Positions 1 to 12,333 of a stretch of 64,000 nt of DNA are shown in pieces. Positions within the stretch are counted from its first letter, which is position 1, and every line of letters begins with the position of its first letter. A model generated the notes under the pieces. The model was not told where the DNA came from and did no database searches. It was given only the letters and a program-made list of their open reading frames with translations. The position numbers were made by a program, and so were the translations under genes. The DNA comes from Brachionus manjavacas (lineage: Eukaryota > Rotifera > Eurotatoria > Ploima > Brachionidae), in the NCBI GenBank assembly GCA_019054805.1, contig JAHQIY010000006.1, positions 3,410,001 through 3,474,000 of the forward strand, in the 5' to 3' direction.

Positions 1-3000
1 AAAATGGTTTTGTTACAAAAATTATAACCAAACATTCATCAAAAATGAATAAATTAAATATCACTTGAAAGAGTACAGAATTTGCTAAGAATTTTTTAAT
101 TTTTTTAAATATATTAAGTTAAAAAAATTTTTATAGAAGATTTTTTAAAAAGAAAAAAATCCTGAATCTCATCTATTTTTTTCTTTCGTTTAATGTCTGA
201 GGAGTCTTTATAAATCGTTATAATTTAAAAATATATATATAATATGAAAAAAAAGAAAATTTGAAATGCTTTTAAATTTTACTTTTTTTCATCAAAAGGA
301 GCTTACTGAGAAAATTTTTTAAATTATAACAAGACTGTCAAATATATACATCGTAATTAGCAAAAATTTGATCTTTAATTTTCAGCACAGCAAGAACAAG
401 TTTTAAATAATTAAATTTTAATTAAAACATTTCTATGATGCAGTTAATTCAAATAATTAATTAAATTCAAAATATTTTTTAATTACAATTTTTTCAAATT
501 TTATTTTAATTATATTTGTTTACTTCAAAGCAATTGTTATTTCTTTGATTTGTATCGGATTTTATAAACCAAAAAAATGTTTTTTTTTTAACTAAAAAAT
601 TTTGATCGAAAAAATGATTAATTTTCCAACTTAATCCTACAATTTATTCTAAAGGCAGCAAAAGTTTTATCAGAAAGTTTATTCTCATTCATTTTTGTTT
701 TTATTTTGCTATTGGTAATTAGATGTATAATTTTGCTTAGTAAAATAAATAGAAATTTCAATAGTTGATTGCATTATGTGCCAGAATTATTGTTTAAAGA
801 AAGCAAAATTGATTTCATCCTATTGCTTGAAATTGATAATGTAGAATCATTTATTTCGAAATAATTGTGCATGTTATGTAATCGGAAAAGCAAAAGTACA
901 CTTAGTTATCTGAACCTTTAATTGTTACTCTAAGACTTAATCAAAATCAATAAATTACGATGATGGCGTTTCTTAGTAAGCGAACTGTCACTGCATGATT
1001 TAAATAAACCAAGTTGCATCATCAATACGCATCATTTTAAATGGAAAAATGACACTTATTGTGTTTTGGTAAGATATCACGCCCATATCAATTGTTATAT
1101 AAAATATTATTTTTAATAAATTTTTTTCAATAAAAATCTAAATCTATCCTTTATAAGGCAAAATTTAGATTCACGTTTTTTAAAATTTGATTAATGTTAC
1201 GTTTAAAATTTAAATAATCAAATTAAATTAAATTTTTTAGAAATTTTTCTTCAGTCATTAGAAAATAAATAACGCCAGTAAACCAAAAAGCTTAGCATCA
1301 AATTAATATTTATTGATTTATATTAAATACCTAATAACTGCAGGAGATCCTCGAGGCTCAGTAATTAGTTATTGTTAGGTATATTTATTAATGCAATTCA
1401 GAGACGACTTGATCACAATTTAATTTAGAATAAGAATGATGGTGTAGAAAATAAATGCCTAAACGAATTGAAGCAATAGCTTTGCTAATGGTAATTGAAA
1501 GTATCATTCGAAATTCTTTTTTGTTTTTTTCTGAATATTCTGAAGATAAGATAGATCTTAAACTTCAATTAAATAGTTGAAAAAATTAAGAACTCTCAAG
1601 ATTTAACTAAACTAAAATTATTTCGAGGATAGAAAGGGTCTTTATAAAAAAATACCTTTATAAGCCTTTGATCAGCTCTATTTTGGATTATCCTTTTTTT
1701 TCTATCTCAATTTATTTTCAGAGACTTGAGTCGAAAGAAAGGAAGTTATTCAAAATTCACCAGTTCGATTCATTCTAATACAAAATATGATACTCTTTAT
1801 AGCGTTATACATCACAATGTTTTTAATAATCTAAAAATTTCTTACACTCTAGAATGAGCAAAGAGATTTTATTGATAGAAATGCAGGAGTAAGTCATTCT
1901 ATTCAATCTGGATCTTATTAGGTTTCAAGACTTATCATTTAATTTTATTGTTGTATCCTATTATAATTTTTAATGTTTATCTTAATTTACTTATATCATT
2001 TTTATTTATTTTATTTATCTATTGGTAAATCTGTATTGAGCAATTACTTTTTGAGTAATAAAAAATATTTTGTAATGTTAACACTATTACCCTTGGGCAC
2101 GTCTATCCGATCTCCTCCTTAGTCGTATTTAGGCAGCTATTTATGTCCCTTCTTAACTTAAACGCTCGTGGTTAAGTAAATCAACTTTCCAGTGATATCG
2201 ACAAATATGTCACTATATCAAATATGTTACTTTATATATTAAGTTTAAACAAAATTTTAAGTTAAATTTAAATTAATTAATTTAAAGTATAAATAGAACA
2301 ATGCAAATTAATTTTAATAAGATTAGAAATCTAAAAATGGTGGACACATTGGACAACTTAGGAAAGAAAAATAAAGAATAACAACGATCATGAAAGTCTT
2401 ACAAATTAATTCTAAAGAAAATTTTTTTTTGAATTGATGTGATTTAATTTGTTTTTTTAGATTGAGAAAAAATACGAATAAATCCTAAACTAATGTAGCA
2501 TGGTATTTGAAGATTTACAATGACTTTATAGACGGTATCTAAATACTTGGCAATGTTTATGTAAGATGGTTCATTTTACATAATATATATTAAATATGAA
2601 GGAAATATTTAAGTTAAACTTTAAGTATCTGATGAGTTAGGTAATTAGTAAATACATTTTAGTAGAATCAGAATAGAATTAGAATTTTTAAATTAAGTAC
2701 CATTTAGTTTAAATATTTTAAAATTCATTTTTATTTTTTGGTAAAAAATTATAAATAATACAATTTGAATTATTTAGATTTATAGCAAGATTTTGTTACT
2801 ACTTAATTTATCGTATTATCTTTTTTAAAGGAGTCAAATGAGACTATCGTTCTTTGAATCCTGAACTCAAAAGGACAGAGAAAATGTTTTCATCGAGGTT
2901 TTTATTTCCTAGATGATGCTCTTGACAATTTTAAAGCAATAAAAGCTACAAGAGCTTCTAAAATCAATTAAAAATTTAGTGATTAAGTAATCGAAAAAGC

Positions 3001-3552
3001 AACACTCGATTTACTCACTTAAAATTCTACGTGATATTAATCAATTATGTTTGGTAAAAGCATTTTCCGATTTTTAAAATTATTTAAATTGTTAAATTGG
3101 CGTAAAATTGCACAATTGCTCTATGAGAAAAAAGAAAAGCACAAAAGGGTGCTTTCAGTTTATTCAAACTTTTAATTTTCTATTAAAAATCAGGTTTTAA
3201 ATTTTGTTTTATTATTTTGCTGAAAAAATGGAAGATTTTTATGGAAAACGAAAGTTGAAAAGCTTATGTAATTAAGCCTATAAGTTAAAAATAAAATTGA
3301 ATAAATTTAGGTAGTGCATTTAAAAATTTTTACTGAGAAAAAATAGAAAATTTTTATTTAAACAGAAAATTTGAAAAAATTGAAATAAGCAAAAAATAAT
3401 GAGAAGAAAGGAAATAAAAAGGATTTTTAACTTTTAAGATTTTAAATGTTATGAAACGATCCACTTATGAATTATTTAGACTGGTTTAAATATATATAAA
3501 TTTTTGTTTTTTTTATTTAATTTTTTTTTTCTTATGTAAAGATAAAATGTAC
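1..3552. other. Gene-free AT-rich stretch
   Basis: Long A and T runs with stops in all frames and no exon-like block. A slightly GC-richer patch at about 2090-2200 resembles neither a tRNA nor any repeat recognised elsewhere here. The only structure I can support is the hairpin at 1323-1388. Confidence 0.6.
1323..1388. repeat. Hairpin with GC-rich loop
   Basis: An AAATACCTAA...TAACT arm is followed about 30 nt later by its near reverse complement AGTTATTGTTAGGTATATTT. The enclosed segment is unusually GC-rich (GGAGATCCTCGAGGCTC). It could be a small foldback remnant or an RNA hairpin; nothing shows that it is transcribed. Confidence 0.35.
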
Positions 3553-3612
3553 GGTGTAAAGAGCTACCACAGATGTCGTACTAGCAAGTCTTCTCCGCAA
3601 GTTTCTTTATTT
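3553..3612 (+). repeat. Dispersed repeat R1, copy 1 (short)
   Basis: It contains GAGCTACCACAGATG and TCTTCTCCGCAAG followed by TTTCTTTATTTA. The same blocks, in the same order, occur at 25030-25100 (plus) and, inverted, at 52205-52280. This copy lacks the upstream head of the 25 kb copy, as expected for a 5'-truncated retroposed fragment. Confidence 0.5.
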
Positions 3613-4279
3613 ACTAGTGATTATATCAGAGTAAATATATTAAGTCTGGGAATTTTTGCGTATCAAGTGAACACGAATGAATCAAATGAAAATAATCAAA
3701 CGCATTTAAGTTGAAAACTTATTGTTCTTGGGTCTCAAATGAATTTATTCAATTTAATTAGATTGAATTAACATCATGATGCTCTAGAGGGCTTATATGA
3801 CATAGCTAGTATCAAATAAATTTTGATTATTTTAATTAAAGTTAGCTTAAAATACTGCTAGTTCATTGACAAAAGAAATTCTAGTTTTAAGATAAAACTA
3901 AATAATTTTTACAATTTTTACATTATTTTTTGTTGCTTAGAAAATTCAAATTTGTTCAATAATCTAGATACGCATTACTATTGAAAATATTGAAAAAATT
4001 GTGCGATTAATAATAAGCTACACTTTTTAACAATTAATTCTAATTAAACACAATATTATTAGGTAGAATCAGACTCAGTTCTTCCTTAATAAATCAATTA
4101 AAATATTTCTTAAGCATTTAAATTCAGGTTCAAAGTGTATCATGGGAAATGTTTCCTGATAAAACAAAAATAAATTATTTAAAAAAAAAACAATATTTTA
4201 GACACCTTTTTGAAGAAAAGAAAGACATCTTTTAAAAATTTTTAATCAAAAATTAATAAAAATTTAATTTTTTAGTAAA
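3613..4279. other. Gene-free AT-rich stretch
   Basis: No open frame, splice-flanked block or repeat that I can support. Confidence 0.5.
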
Positions 4280-4287
4280 TAAGAATA

Positions 4288-5018
4288 GGACATTATTTCT
4301 TCTGCTAGTAAATTTTTTATTTCTGTTAGCAAAATTTAATGCTAGCTAATATAATGATAGTAATTATTTTATTCTGCTGGCAATTTTTTTTCACCTGCTT
4401 GTAAAATTGTGTTTATGATAGAAAAAATAAAAGTATAAAAAAATAACCAAAATATTTTGATAAAATTTTTTTCATATTAAGTTTGAAAAGAAGAAAAAAG
4501 AAATTAAACTTAGTACCGACAAAAAAAATTAAAATTTCATATGTAAATATCAAATTTAATTTTTTCACTGTCTTTTTGATTATCTGAAAGAATTATTTTC
4601 TGTATCTCTTTTTTTAGTTGTAGAACCACGAGGTCTGCCACGGAGTTTAGGACCATTTGAAGATTTTTGTGCATCAGCTTGACAATTTTGATCAATTTTT
4701 AAATCATTCGGTTCATCTAATTGTAAAGGATTTGATAAGTTTTCACTATTTATAACATTGGATAAATCGTAATACTCTTGAAACGAATTTTCCAAAGGAG
4801 TAGCTTGTTGCTGTTGCTATCAAGTGTTAATTCAAATTGTCGATTAATATTAAATGTTTTTTCTCTTTTATTTATTGTCAAAATTAGCTAGCAGGTATTA
4901 ATTTTTTAGAAGCATAAAAAAAATTTAGCTATCATTAATTAATTTTTTTTACTAGCAGTTATAAAAAAAATTTGCAAGCGGATGAAAAAAATTTACTAGC
5001 AGAAAGAAATAGATCTCT
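4288..5018. mobile_element. Foldback-like DNA element with inverted arrays of a short repeat
   Basis: The left end (4291-4412) is a run of degenerate units of about 15-22 bp built on CTGCTAGTAAATTTTT, with variants CTGTTAGCAAAATTT, TGCTAGCTAAT, CTGCTGGCAATTTTT and CTGCTTGTAAAATT. The right end (4889-5010) is the same kind of array in inverted orientation; its reverse complement starts TATTTCTTTCTGCTAG, against TATTTCTTCTGCTAG on the left. The 8-bp direct repeat TAAGAATA lies at 4280-4287 and 5019-5026, immediately outside. Long terminal inverted repeats made of short tandem units, around a small core, are the hallmark of FB-type foldback elements; an 8-bp duplication is typical of hAT-type integration. 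The core holds a short exon-like ORF. Family assignment is inference, and in such AT-rich DNA the 8-bp match alone is weak. Confidence 0.5.
4580..4818 (-). CDS. AT-hook-bearing ORF inside the foldback-like element
   Basis: The minus-strand frame opens just after a TAG that could be a 3' splice site (reading ...GATAG then CAACAGCAACAAGC). It encodes about 78 residues beginning QQQQATP and ending at a stop at 4580. There is no ATG at its start, so it looks like a terminal exon or a remnant rather than a complete gene. A basic stretch KLRGRPRGSTTKKRD near the C-terminus contains the GRP core of an AT-hook, a minor-groove binding motif; the rest is acidic and Asn/Gln-rich. It sits centrally between the inverted arrays, so it may be element-encoded DNA-binding sequence or a captured host exon. 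I do not recognise a family. Confidence 0.3.
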
Positions 5019-5026
5019 TAAGAATA

Positions 5027-8000
5027 AAATGGATTAATTAAGGAATTTTCATTCTTTTTTTTTCTTATTTAATATTTAGGTATTAAGAGAGCATGTATAT
5101 CCTCAGATTTGGGAATGTCTAGGTACTTTTTTATCCAGGAATGGTGATACACTTTTATTGCAATGAACCATTATTATTTATTTCAGTAAACACCTTTGGG
5201 GCGATAATAAAATAAAATTACAATAAAAATAAAAAAAAAATTAGTTAATTATGCAGTTATGTATATATTTTTTAGATATAGTGCTGGAAATAAACACCGA
5301 GACAGTTTGGAACGGAATCTTGTCTTTCCTTTTAGTCAAATATTTATGAATTTTTTGCTAGGAAATAAGAAAGTAAATAAAATTCTAAAAATATAATATA
5401 AATAAAAGAGCAAAAAGTAATTCTAATATTTAATACTCGAAATTCGTAGTCAAAGCTGTCTAATTTGCAACTAAATGTTTGCTGAATGGTATCTACTTCC
5501 GCTTTTAGGTAATTTAAGAAATTAAAACTGGCATATTTGAATGCTAAATTAAAGGAAACCAAGATAAAAAAGGAAATGTAACTGACTTAACGTGTTCATG
5601 AATCAAAGTTCTCCTGATTGGGAATACACAATATTTTGAATTGAATATCCAGGTTTTCAAATATATCAATTTTCGCGAGCATGCGATCCAGATCAATTTT
5701 TGGCAACTAAAATGTCATTTAAATTTTTTCATCCAAACTAATCTTTGATTTCTATTCAAAATTGTCTAAGAACTAATACCGATTTGTTGCTGAAAATTTG
5801 AATCAATACCAAAAACTTAAATATCATCGAAAAATAAAAAGAACAAACAAATTATGTTTGTTTATCTGAAATTTGTTTAAAAAAAAATGATAAAATAGTT
5901 TATGAACCTGATTAATCTAGTTTGAGTCGAATTTTGTATGTTTCAATACCTAAAATCATTGGTTTCATACCAGAAGCACGATTATCTTTCGATAAGTAAA
6001 AGCTTATCTAGGCTACAAAGCAGTAAAGTCTTGTTATCGATTGATTAAACTAGCTTTTCTCATGACGCAAATAATTTAAAGCTTTAAATCGTTCAATTAA
6101 TTTAAATATCCAGTGCAAGTACGAGCCCACTTAAAAATTTTAAACTAAACTTTAACTAATTTATTTAATGGCTTGCTTAAAACGATGCGTTCAATTGAGA
6201 TTATTTCTTTGCTTTTTTTATCTTGTTATTTATTTCGAAAAATAGTTCAATTCATGAATCAGCCTTTGGATACGAAAATTTGCTCTATTCCAAGCAAATT
6301 TTCTGAAAAATAAAATTAATTATTATAATACCAAATCGGCCGAGATTTTCAGTAGGCTTCTGCCAGTTCGCACTTTAAAGACTTCATTTGTTAACTTTTG
6401 GAAAAATTTATGCACCTCTCGGCTTAGGAGTATTGAAAAATTGTTTTTTTTTATTTTACTGACACAAATCATTGCGTGATCCCCGCATTTTCTTTTTTTA
6501 AGTTCAGAATTAATTTTAAAAAAGAGACTTCGTGTGCGGCCTGAATTTATGTTTTCATGATAAGTTTCGTCTCAGGCATTGGTTCGATTCCACACTAAAG
6601 AGATTTTGCCACAGAAAAGATTTCAATCTCGAAACAAAATTCATGTCTGATTTATCACTTTTTATTTATTTTCCAAATAACTTAATTGTTAGTTTTTGAA
6701 GATTTGTTTTTTTATTCAAAAAAAATTTAAAAAATGGACAATTTTTAAAAGTTTTAGAAGTTCATTTCATTTTGATTAAATTTGAAAAGAATTTTAAAAA
6801 AGTGTTGCATTTTATCGGAATTTTGTGTTACCTTCCAATACTTATCTGCAAAAAGTATGTTGAGAGTTTTTTAAATTATTAAATGGTGCGCAATTTTTCA
6901 GATCGAAATGAGGTACGGATTAACTTTAAGCCTTTGAAAATAAAAATTCTTAACATAAAATAAACTGATTCTCTTTTTCTATACTTTTCAGAATAACTAT
7001 TGAAGTCAATTTCAAAAAATTGAAATTATTTTGACCCCTGGTAAATAAAAAGCTTTATTAAAGAAAAAATAATTTTTTCATGATTATTATTAGGATCTTT
7101 GAAATTATTACTAAATTTTGTAAATAAATTTGTTCTTTTATTATTTAAAAGTAGACAGTAGTGATTTGCGATGAGTATTTAATACAAAAATGATTATCGC
7201 AAATTTCGAAGATTTTTTTAAAGAAAACTTATTAAATTATCATTAAAATCATTTTTAAATTTTTTAATCAAGTTTTTTTTCGTAGAATACAGAGTTTTAC
7301 TTAAATCTACATTATATGAGTAAGGACAAAAAAATATCAAAATTTGAATTTTTTGAAAATTTAAGTAAATCACTACTTTATATATTTTAATTTTTGTTCG
7401 ACTTAAATTGACAACTGAGGATTTTTTTCTAATTTGATAAACAATCAAATTTTTAAGTTAAGAGATTTTTTTATTGCGTTTTAAAAATTTGGGGAAATAT
7501 CTAAAACTGAAGAATTCTGGAGGCTTCTTTTAGTAGTTATTTAATTGAAGCAATTAAATGACTTGTCTGTTGTTTTTTGTTTAATTTTAGAGGATTTTTT
7601 TTGATTAAAAATTAATTTTTAGTTGTAGCTGTGGGAAAAGTTTATTAAATTAAAAAAATGAGGCTTAATTTTTTCTTTGGAATATAAGATCACCACGACA
7701 TGTTATTCCTCTTTTTAATGCAAAATTATGGATCAAGAAAAACAATTTTTGAGATAATTCGTTTAAGATTTTATCATTCATAATATTGTGTTGCAAATGT
7801 TCAACTAATTTAAAGCTTAAATTACCTAGGCATAATTTTAAATTGGCTGCAACAGAATCATAAAAATTTTAAAAGCATTCATATTTTTATAGGAATTTAA
7901 TATTTAAACTGATTCAAATCGATTAAATAATCGATCGTGATAATCAGAAGCTTTTGCTTGAAATTGCTTAACAAAAATATTTAGCTTAGCATTAATAAAC

Positions 8001-9754
8001 TACCGTCTGTTATCAAATCAAGATCTAATGTAAGAAAAATACTTTTTTTTTCACTTAAATCAAAAATCTATTTTATTTTTAATAGTTCAAGGAACATTCC
8101 GAAAAAATATTGAAAAAATCAAGACCATAAATTTTGTTTGATAAAATGTTTTGATTTTATTTTTATTTTTGATAATTTGTTAAATTTATTCTTTAGCGTC
8201 CGAGCTAAAGAAATAATATTCATAATTAGCAAAAAATTAATCGATTATTTAAAGAAGAAATTTATGATTTTCGTTATCTTAATAAAAACGAATAGTGAGC
8301 CCCATAAATTTTTTTTAATTAAATTGATTGTCGTTCTTCCGAAATAGATTGTACAACTTTTGTGATAAAGAACGGAAAATATAAATTAAGCTTTCTTTTA
8401 AATAATAAGGTTCATTTTAAGCCTGACTGAACCTTTTAAAAATATTAAGCTTAAAATCTCAATTCCAAGAAGTCAGATATCATTTGATTATAAACTGAAT
8501 TTAATTTTTAAGTTGATTAATGCAGGAAGTCTTTAATTGAGCATAATATGTCGAAGATAATTGAATGTACCCCTAGGCTAGATAAAACCACTTTACATTT
8601 ATTTAAAAAAGCCAAATATACTAAATTGATAAGAATTTTCTTAAATATCCGATTAAAAGAATTATGGCATTAATTAGATGAAAAAAATTTCAAAAGATAA
8701 ATATTTTGAAATAATACCAGAAAAGTTCAATGCTTAAGCTTTAATTTTAAAAATGCATTTATTTATCTATTTTGAAGCACTGAGCCAAATTAGTACTAAT
8801 TCATTCGTTTTTATTTTAGTATGAGGAATTTTCAGCTAGAGAAACTCCAAGGTTACATGCTGGATTTTTGTCGATTTCAAAGTAAATAACAACTATATTT
8901 GTTCATTATTTATTTTATTTACAAAAAAATTGAACAATTTATCGATTTAGCTTTAGGGATAAGTTTCACTTTATTTTTTGTGTTAGTATAAATTTATTTT
9001 TTAATTTGATGTTTTTTTCTTATTAAATATTAACAAATTCCTCAATTGACAAGCTACTTGCAAAATTCAGCCAAATATTTACCTGGCACTCACTAAAGTT
9101 AATTAATTTTGGGATCTCAAAAACAGTGCCACTTGTGATAAAAACAAGTATTTATAGACTCTGATTTTTTTGAAATTTTATTTATTTGCTTTTTTAAAAA
9201 TAAACTTAAAAAAATGACCAGAAATTTTTTCGGTGTGAAATTAAATTAAAATTTAGACAAGTTTAATTAGAATTTATTCATTTCTGGTTGAAATAATTTC
9301 TAATCTTCTTTATTTTAATTGAATTTTCCAGGAAAGCTTCAACATTAATACAGAATTATCCAGTGGAGCCATTAAGTCATAATCTTTAATAAAGATAAAT
9401 AATTTCAAGCGAATATTGAATTAATCATTTATTATATAAACAACGAGTGTTAGGAATATTTAGAACCCAGGCGCATAGGCTTATATTTTATCTAATCTAA
9501 TTAATAAATAAAATAGGAATTTTTTCAGCTCATTTTCAACACCATAAACAATTTTTTCATTTGTATTAATTACTATGCCGGAAAAAATAAACTAGAATTA
9601 ATTTAATAAAAAAAATATAATCAAAAAAAGCTAAAACAATTCTTGAATCATTTATATATATTTAAATTAAGAACTTTTTCATTTTAAGATTTTTCTCAAT
9701 TCCTCAATTAGAATTGATGGAAATTTTTTAATTAAATTGAAAAGTGCACATAAA
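5027..9754. other. Gene-free AT-rich stretch upstream of the RGK gene
   Basis: Only short ORFs in A/T-rich, low-complexity frames (for example 5344-5562, 7218-7448, 8138-8347), rich in Phe, Ile, Lys and Asn, with no motif or consistent splice context. A tRNA B-box-like string at 6581-6591 was examined and rejected. Any promoter or 5' UTR exons of the RGK gene would lie near the right end, but I see no diagnostic signal. Confidence 0.5.
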
Positions 9755-12333
9755 ATGACAGTGATGGATAGCAGCATAAATCCAAGAGTATTTCAAGACA
9801 GTTCAAAATGCGACTTCACAGAAACTGGTCAAATTCCGAGCATGACTTGTCGCAAAAATTCAACTACTGGTTCGATCAATTTTGGCTCAACTGGAATTCC
9901 AGCTTCAAATTTGTCACTCAGTTCAACTTCATCAGGCTCGTCCTCAATCAACTCACCAACATCGAAATTTTTCGCCCCAAAGCCAGTCTATTCTACAAAT
10001 TCTAGCCGTCACAATTCAAACAAGCATGAATCATCAGCTTCACCTCAGAGCAGCAGGCGTCAGAGTGGCAACTCGATTACAATCAAGATAATATCCGAAA
10101 ACAACGACACAGTTTGGGATGACAGCATTAAAGAAAGCGATTTGAATAATTTTGATGAAGAGGAAGTTGAGCGCGAAAGAGAGTATCAGAAAGACAGAGA
10201 TGAAGGCGAAGATACAAGCTCAAACTCGAACACTAATGAATACTCTCCGGGTGGCTCAGGAAAGCACAAAAAGCTCAAGGAGCGCAAAAAGTTGGTCAGA
10301 AGTTCAGCACAGCAGCATCATCATTTGACCTATCAAGAGTCCGAAGATTTGATCGAGGAACAGCCCACATATCATGAATTTAAAGAAAACCTTGGCAAAA
10401 ATATGAACAGTGCCTTTGATGAGCTATTTGCGGCGGCACAATCCGGTAATAGTAGTGTCAGTGCTATGATTGAGGCTAAAATGGCCGCACAAGCAGCAGC
10501 AGCTGTTTTGAATGATCCTACACAATCGCTTAGACCATCCGGATCGTTTAAGCAAACGTCTGGTTTGAGTCGAACAACCGGAAGTTTTAAATATCCGAGA
10601 AAAAATGAGGAAAGAACAAATTCAAGATCTACTTTATATGAAAATTCGAACATGGCTAATCGCATTACCAATAATTTAAAATCTGAATGCTATCTGGGTT
10701 CGCCTAAGCAGCTGACAAGGTCCTGTAGTTGTAAGCGACCAAGTAGTTTTAAAAAAATGCGCTCAAAAAATGCGTCACCAAATCGGCCATCGCCTAACAA
10801 TGAATCGGTGGTGTTTGTTAACAGTGTGCCAAACTGGGACATTACGCCAACGGAATCAACTTCAAGAAGAGGAACTCAATTTTCAATAAATGTGAATCCT
10901 AGTCGCAGAACAAGCAGCTTGCCTTTTGAGAGTTTTATGGGTCCTCAAATTCAGACAATTTCGCCCGAGGATGAGCAAACTGAGATCTATAGGGTTAGGC
11001 AATTTGTTACCAACAAAGGTTCAGTCATAAATCGTGGCGATTCATTCAAGCGTTCATTCAAGCGAAGCACTCAATCGATTTCGTCAACTTCAAAAAAAGA
11101 CACTTCTCCGACATTTCAAGACAGCAACACCTTAAATGTACCTGATAGTCCTGATGCGAACACTTATGCTAGCAGTGGAAGTCAAATAAATGAGACAAGC
11201 TTTGTCAACAGCGAACAGATGTCTGTCACTAAAGTAGCAGAACCCAACCAACAGATCATACCTCCCATAATTGTCCAAAATCAAGAGGTGATCAAAACTT
11301 ATGTGGTTTATATACTTGGCGCATCAACTGTTGGCAAAAATGCGCTCATAAAGCAATTTAAAACCTCGGAATACAGCGGAATTTATGAAATTTCAAACAC
11401 TCTACCAAACGGTATTTTTTTTTTAAGTTCTTATTTGACAGGAAATTTATTTCTTTGGCTTAGAAGATGAGCACGATGAGGGTGTAAGTGTTCTTCTGGA
11501 CGGCATTGAATCAAAACTTCAGTTTGTGTCAATGGACATAGACATGATAAAGCCAAGCAGTCTTAGTGAAATCACCCAGGATAATGATGCTTTTATCATT
11601 GTCTATTCAATTTGTGACAAGTCAAGCTTTGGTGTAGCGGTTGAAATATTGAAGTCGGTCAGGTCTAGTGAGTTTAAGAGTCAGCCAGTTATTTTGGTCG
11701 GAAATAAAAGTGATCTGGTGCGAAAAAGATCAATAAGTCGTGAAGGTAGTTTAAATTTTTTCTCCTTGACAGACTACTCAAGTATTTTTTTAAGATGGCC
11801 GGTGCTTGGCTCTCAAATTTGGTTGTAAATTTGTGGAAACTTCAGTGGCAATAAATGACAAAATTGATGATCTTCTTGCTGGAATTCTTAAGCAAATTAG
11901 AATTAAAGAATCGGCTGATAAGGAAAATAAGACAGATGACAGTGATATTCAGTTTGTCATTAGTCAACTACAAGCTGGCAGAAGTAAGAAGCATAGCAGG
12001 AACTTATCTGATGCACAATTGAATGATATTGTCAAAAAGTCGACTAATCACTCTACTTGGTTTAAGTCAAATACGCTTACCAAAAAATTTTTCAAGACAC
12101 CTAAAAATCGTGAATTGCTTCGTTCTGATAGTGACAAATCGAAAAATTCAACTCGGCTAGTCCTGAAGAACACAAACCCAAACAAGAATGAATATTTAAA
12201 TAATAGTTCATTTTTTCACAAAATTTTTAATAGTTTTTTCAAAAAAAAATCGACCAATTCAGATAAGCACTCTGTTGAAAATCTTTTTAGCCTGCCTGTT
12301 AATTTAAAGACACCAAAGTTAAAGGAAAAATAG
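9755..12333 (+). CDS. RGK-family (Rad/Rem/Gem/Kir-like) small GTPase with long N-terminal region
   Basis: RGK proteins are Ras-related, membrane-associated GTPases known for binding the beta subunit of voltage-gated calcium channels and for affecting the cytoskeleton. Exon 1 (9755-11411; the first in-frame ATG reads MTVMDSS) gives a Ser/Asn-rich N-terminus of about 520 residues, then the P-loop GASTVGKN near residue 522. Exon 2 (from about 11442) supplies the core with the G4 motif NKSD. Exon 3 (11795-12333) holds the ETS-like segment CKFVETSVA and a basic C-terminus ending near SVENLFSLP, resembling the RGK C-terminal motif. Intron 2 (11746-11794) closes cleanly as S-R-E/D-G-R. Oddities: Asn replaces the usual Ser/Thr after GK; G3 lacks DxxG, as is usual in RGKs; the exon 1/exon 2 junction does not close in frame, the apparent intron 11412-11441 being only 30 nt and leaving the wrong phase. 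Family call is good; the exact exon 1 end is not. Confidence 0.75.

Noticed and set aside
2090-2200. GC-richer patch with a CTCCTCC string also seen near 49675
   Set aside because: Shared string is about 12 nt, with no further alignable blocks; too weak to call a repeat.
6581-6591. GGTTCGATTCC, a perfect tRNA B-box string
   Set aside because: The flanking bases pair only 3 of 5 in the T-stem and no D-arm or acceptor stem is found at the right distance; not a tRNA.
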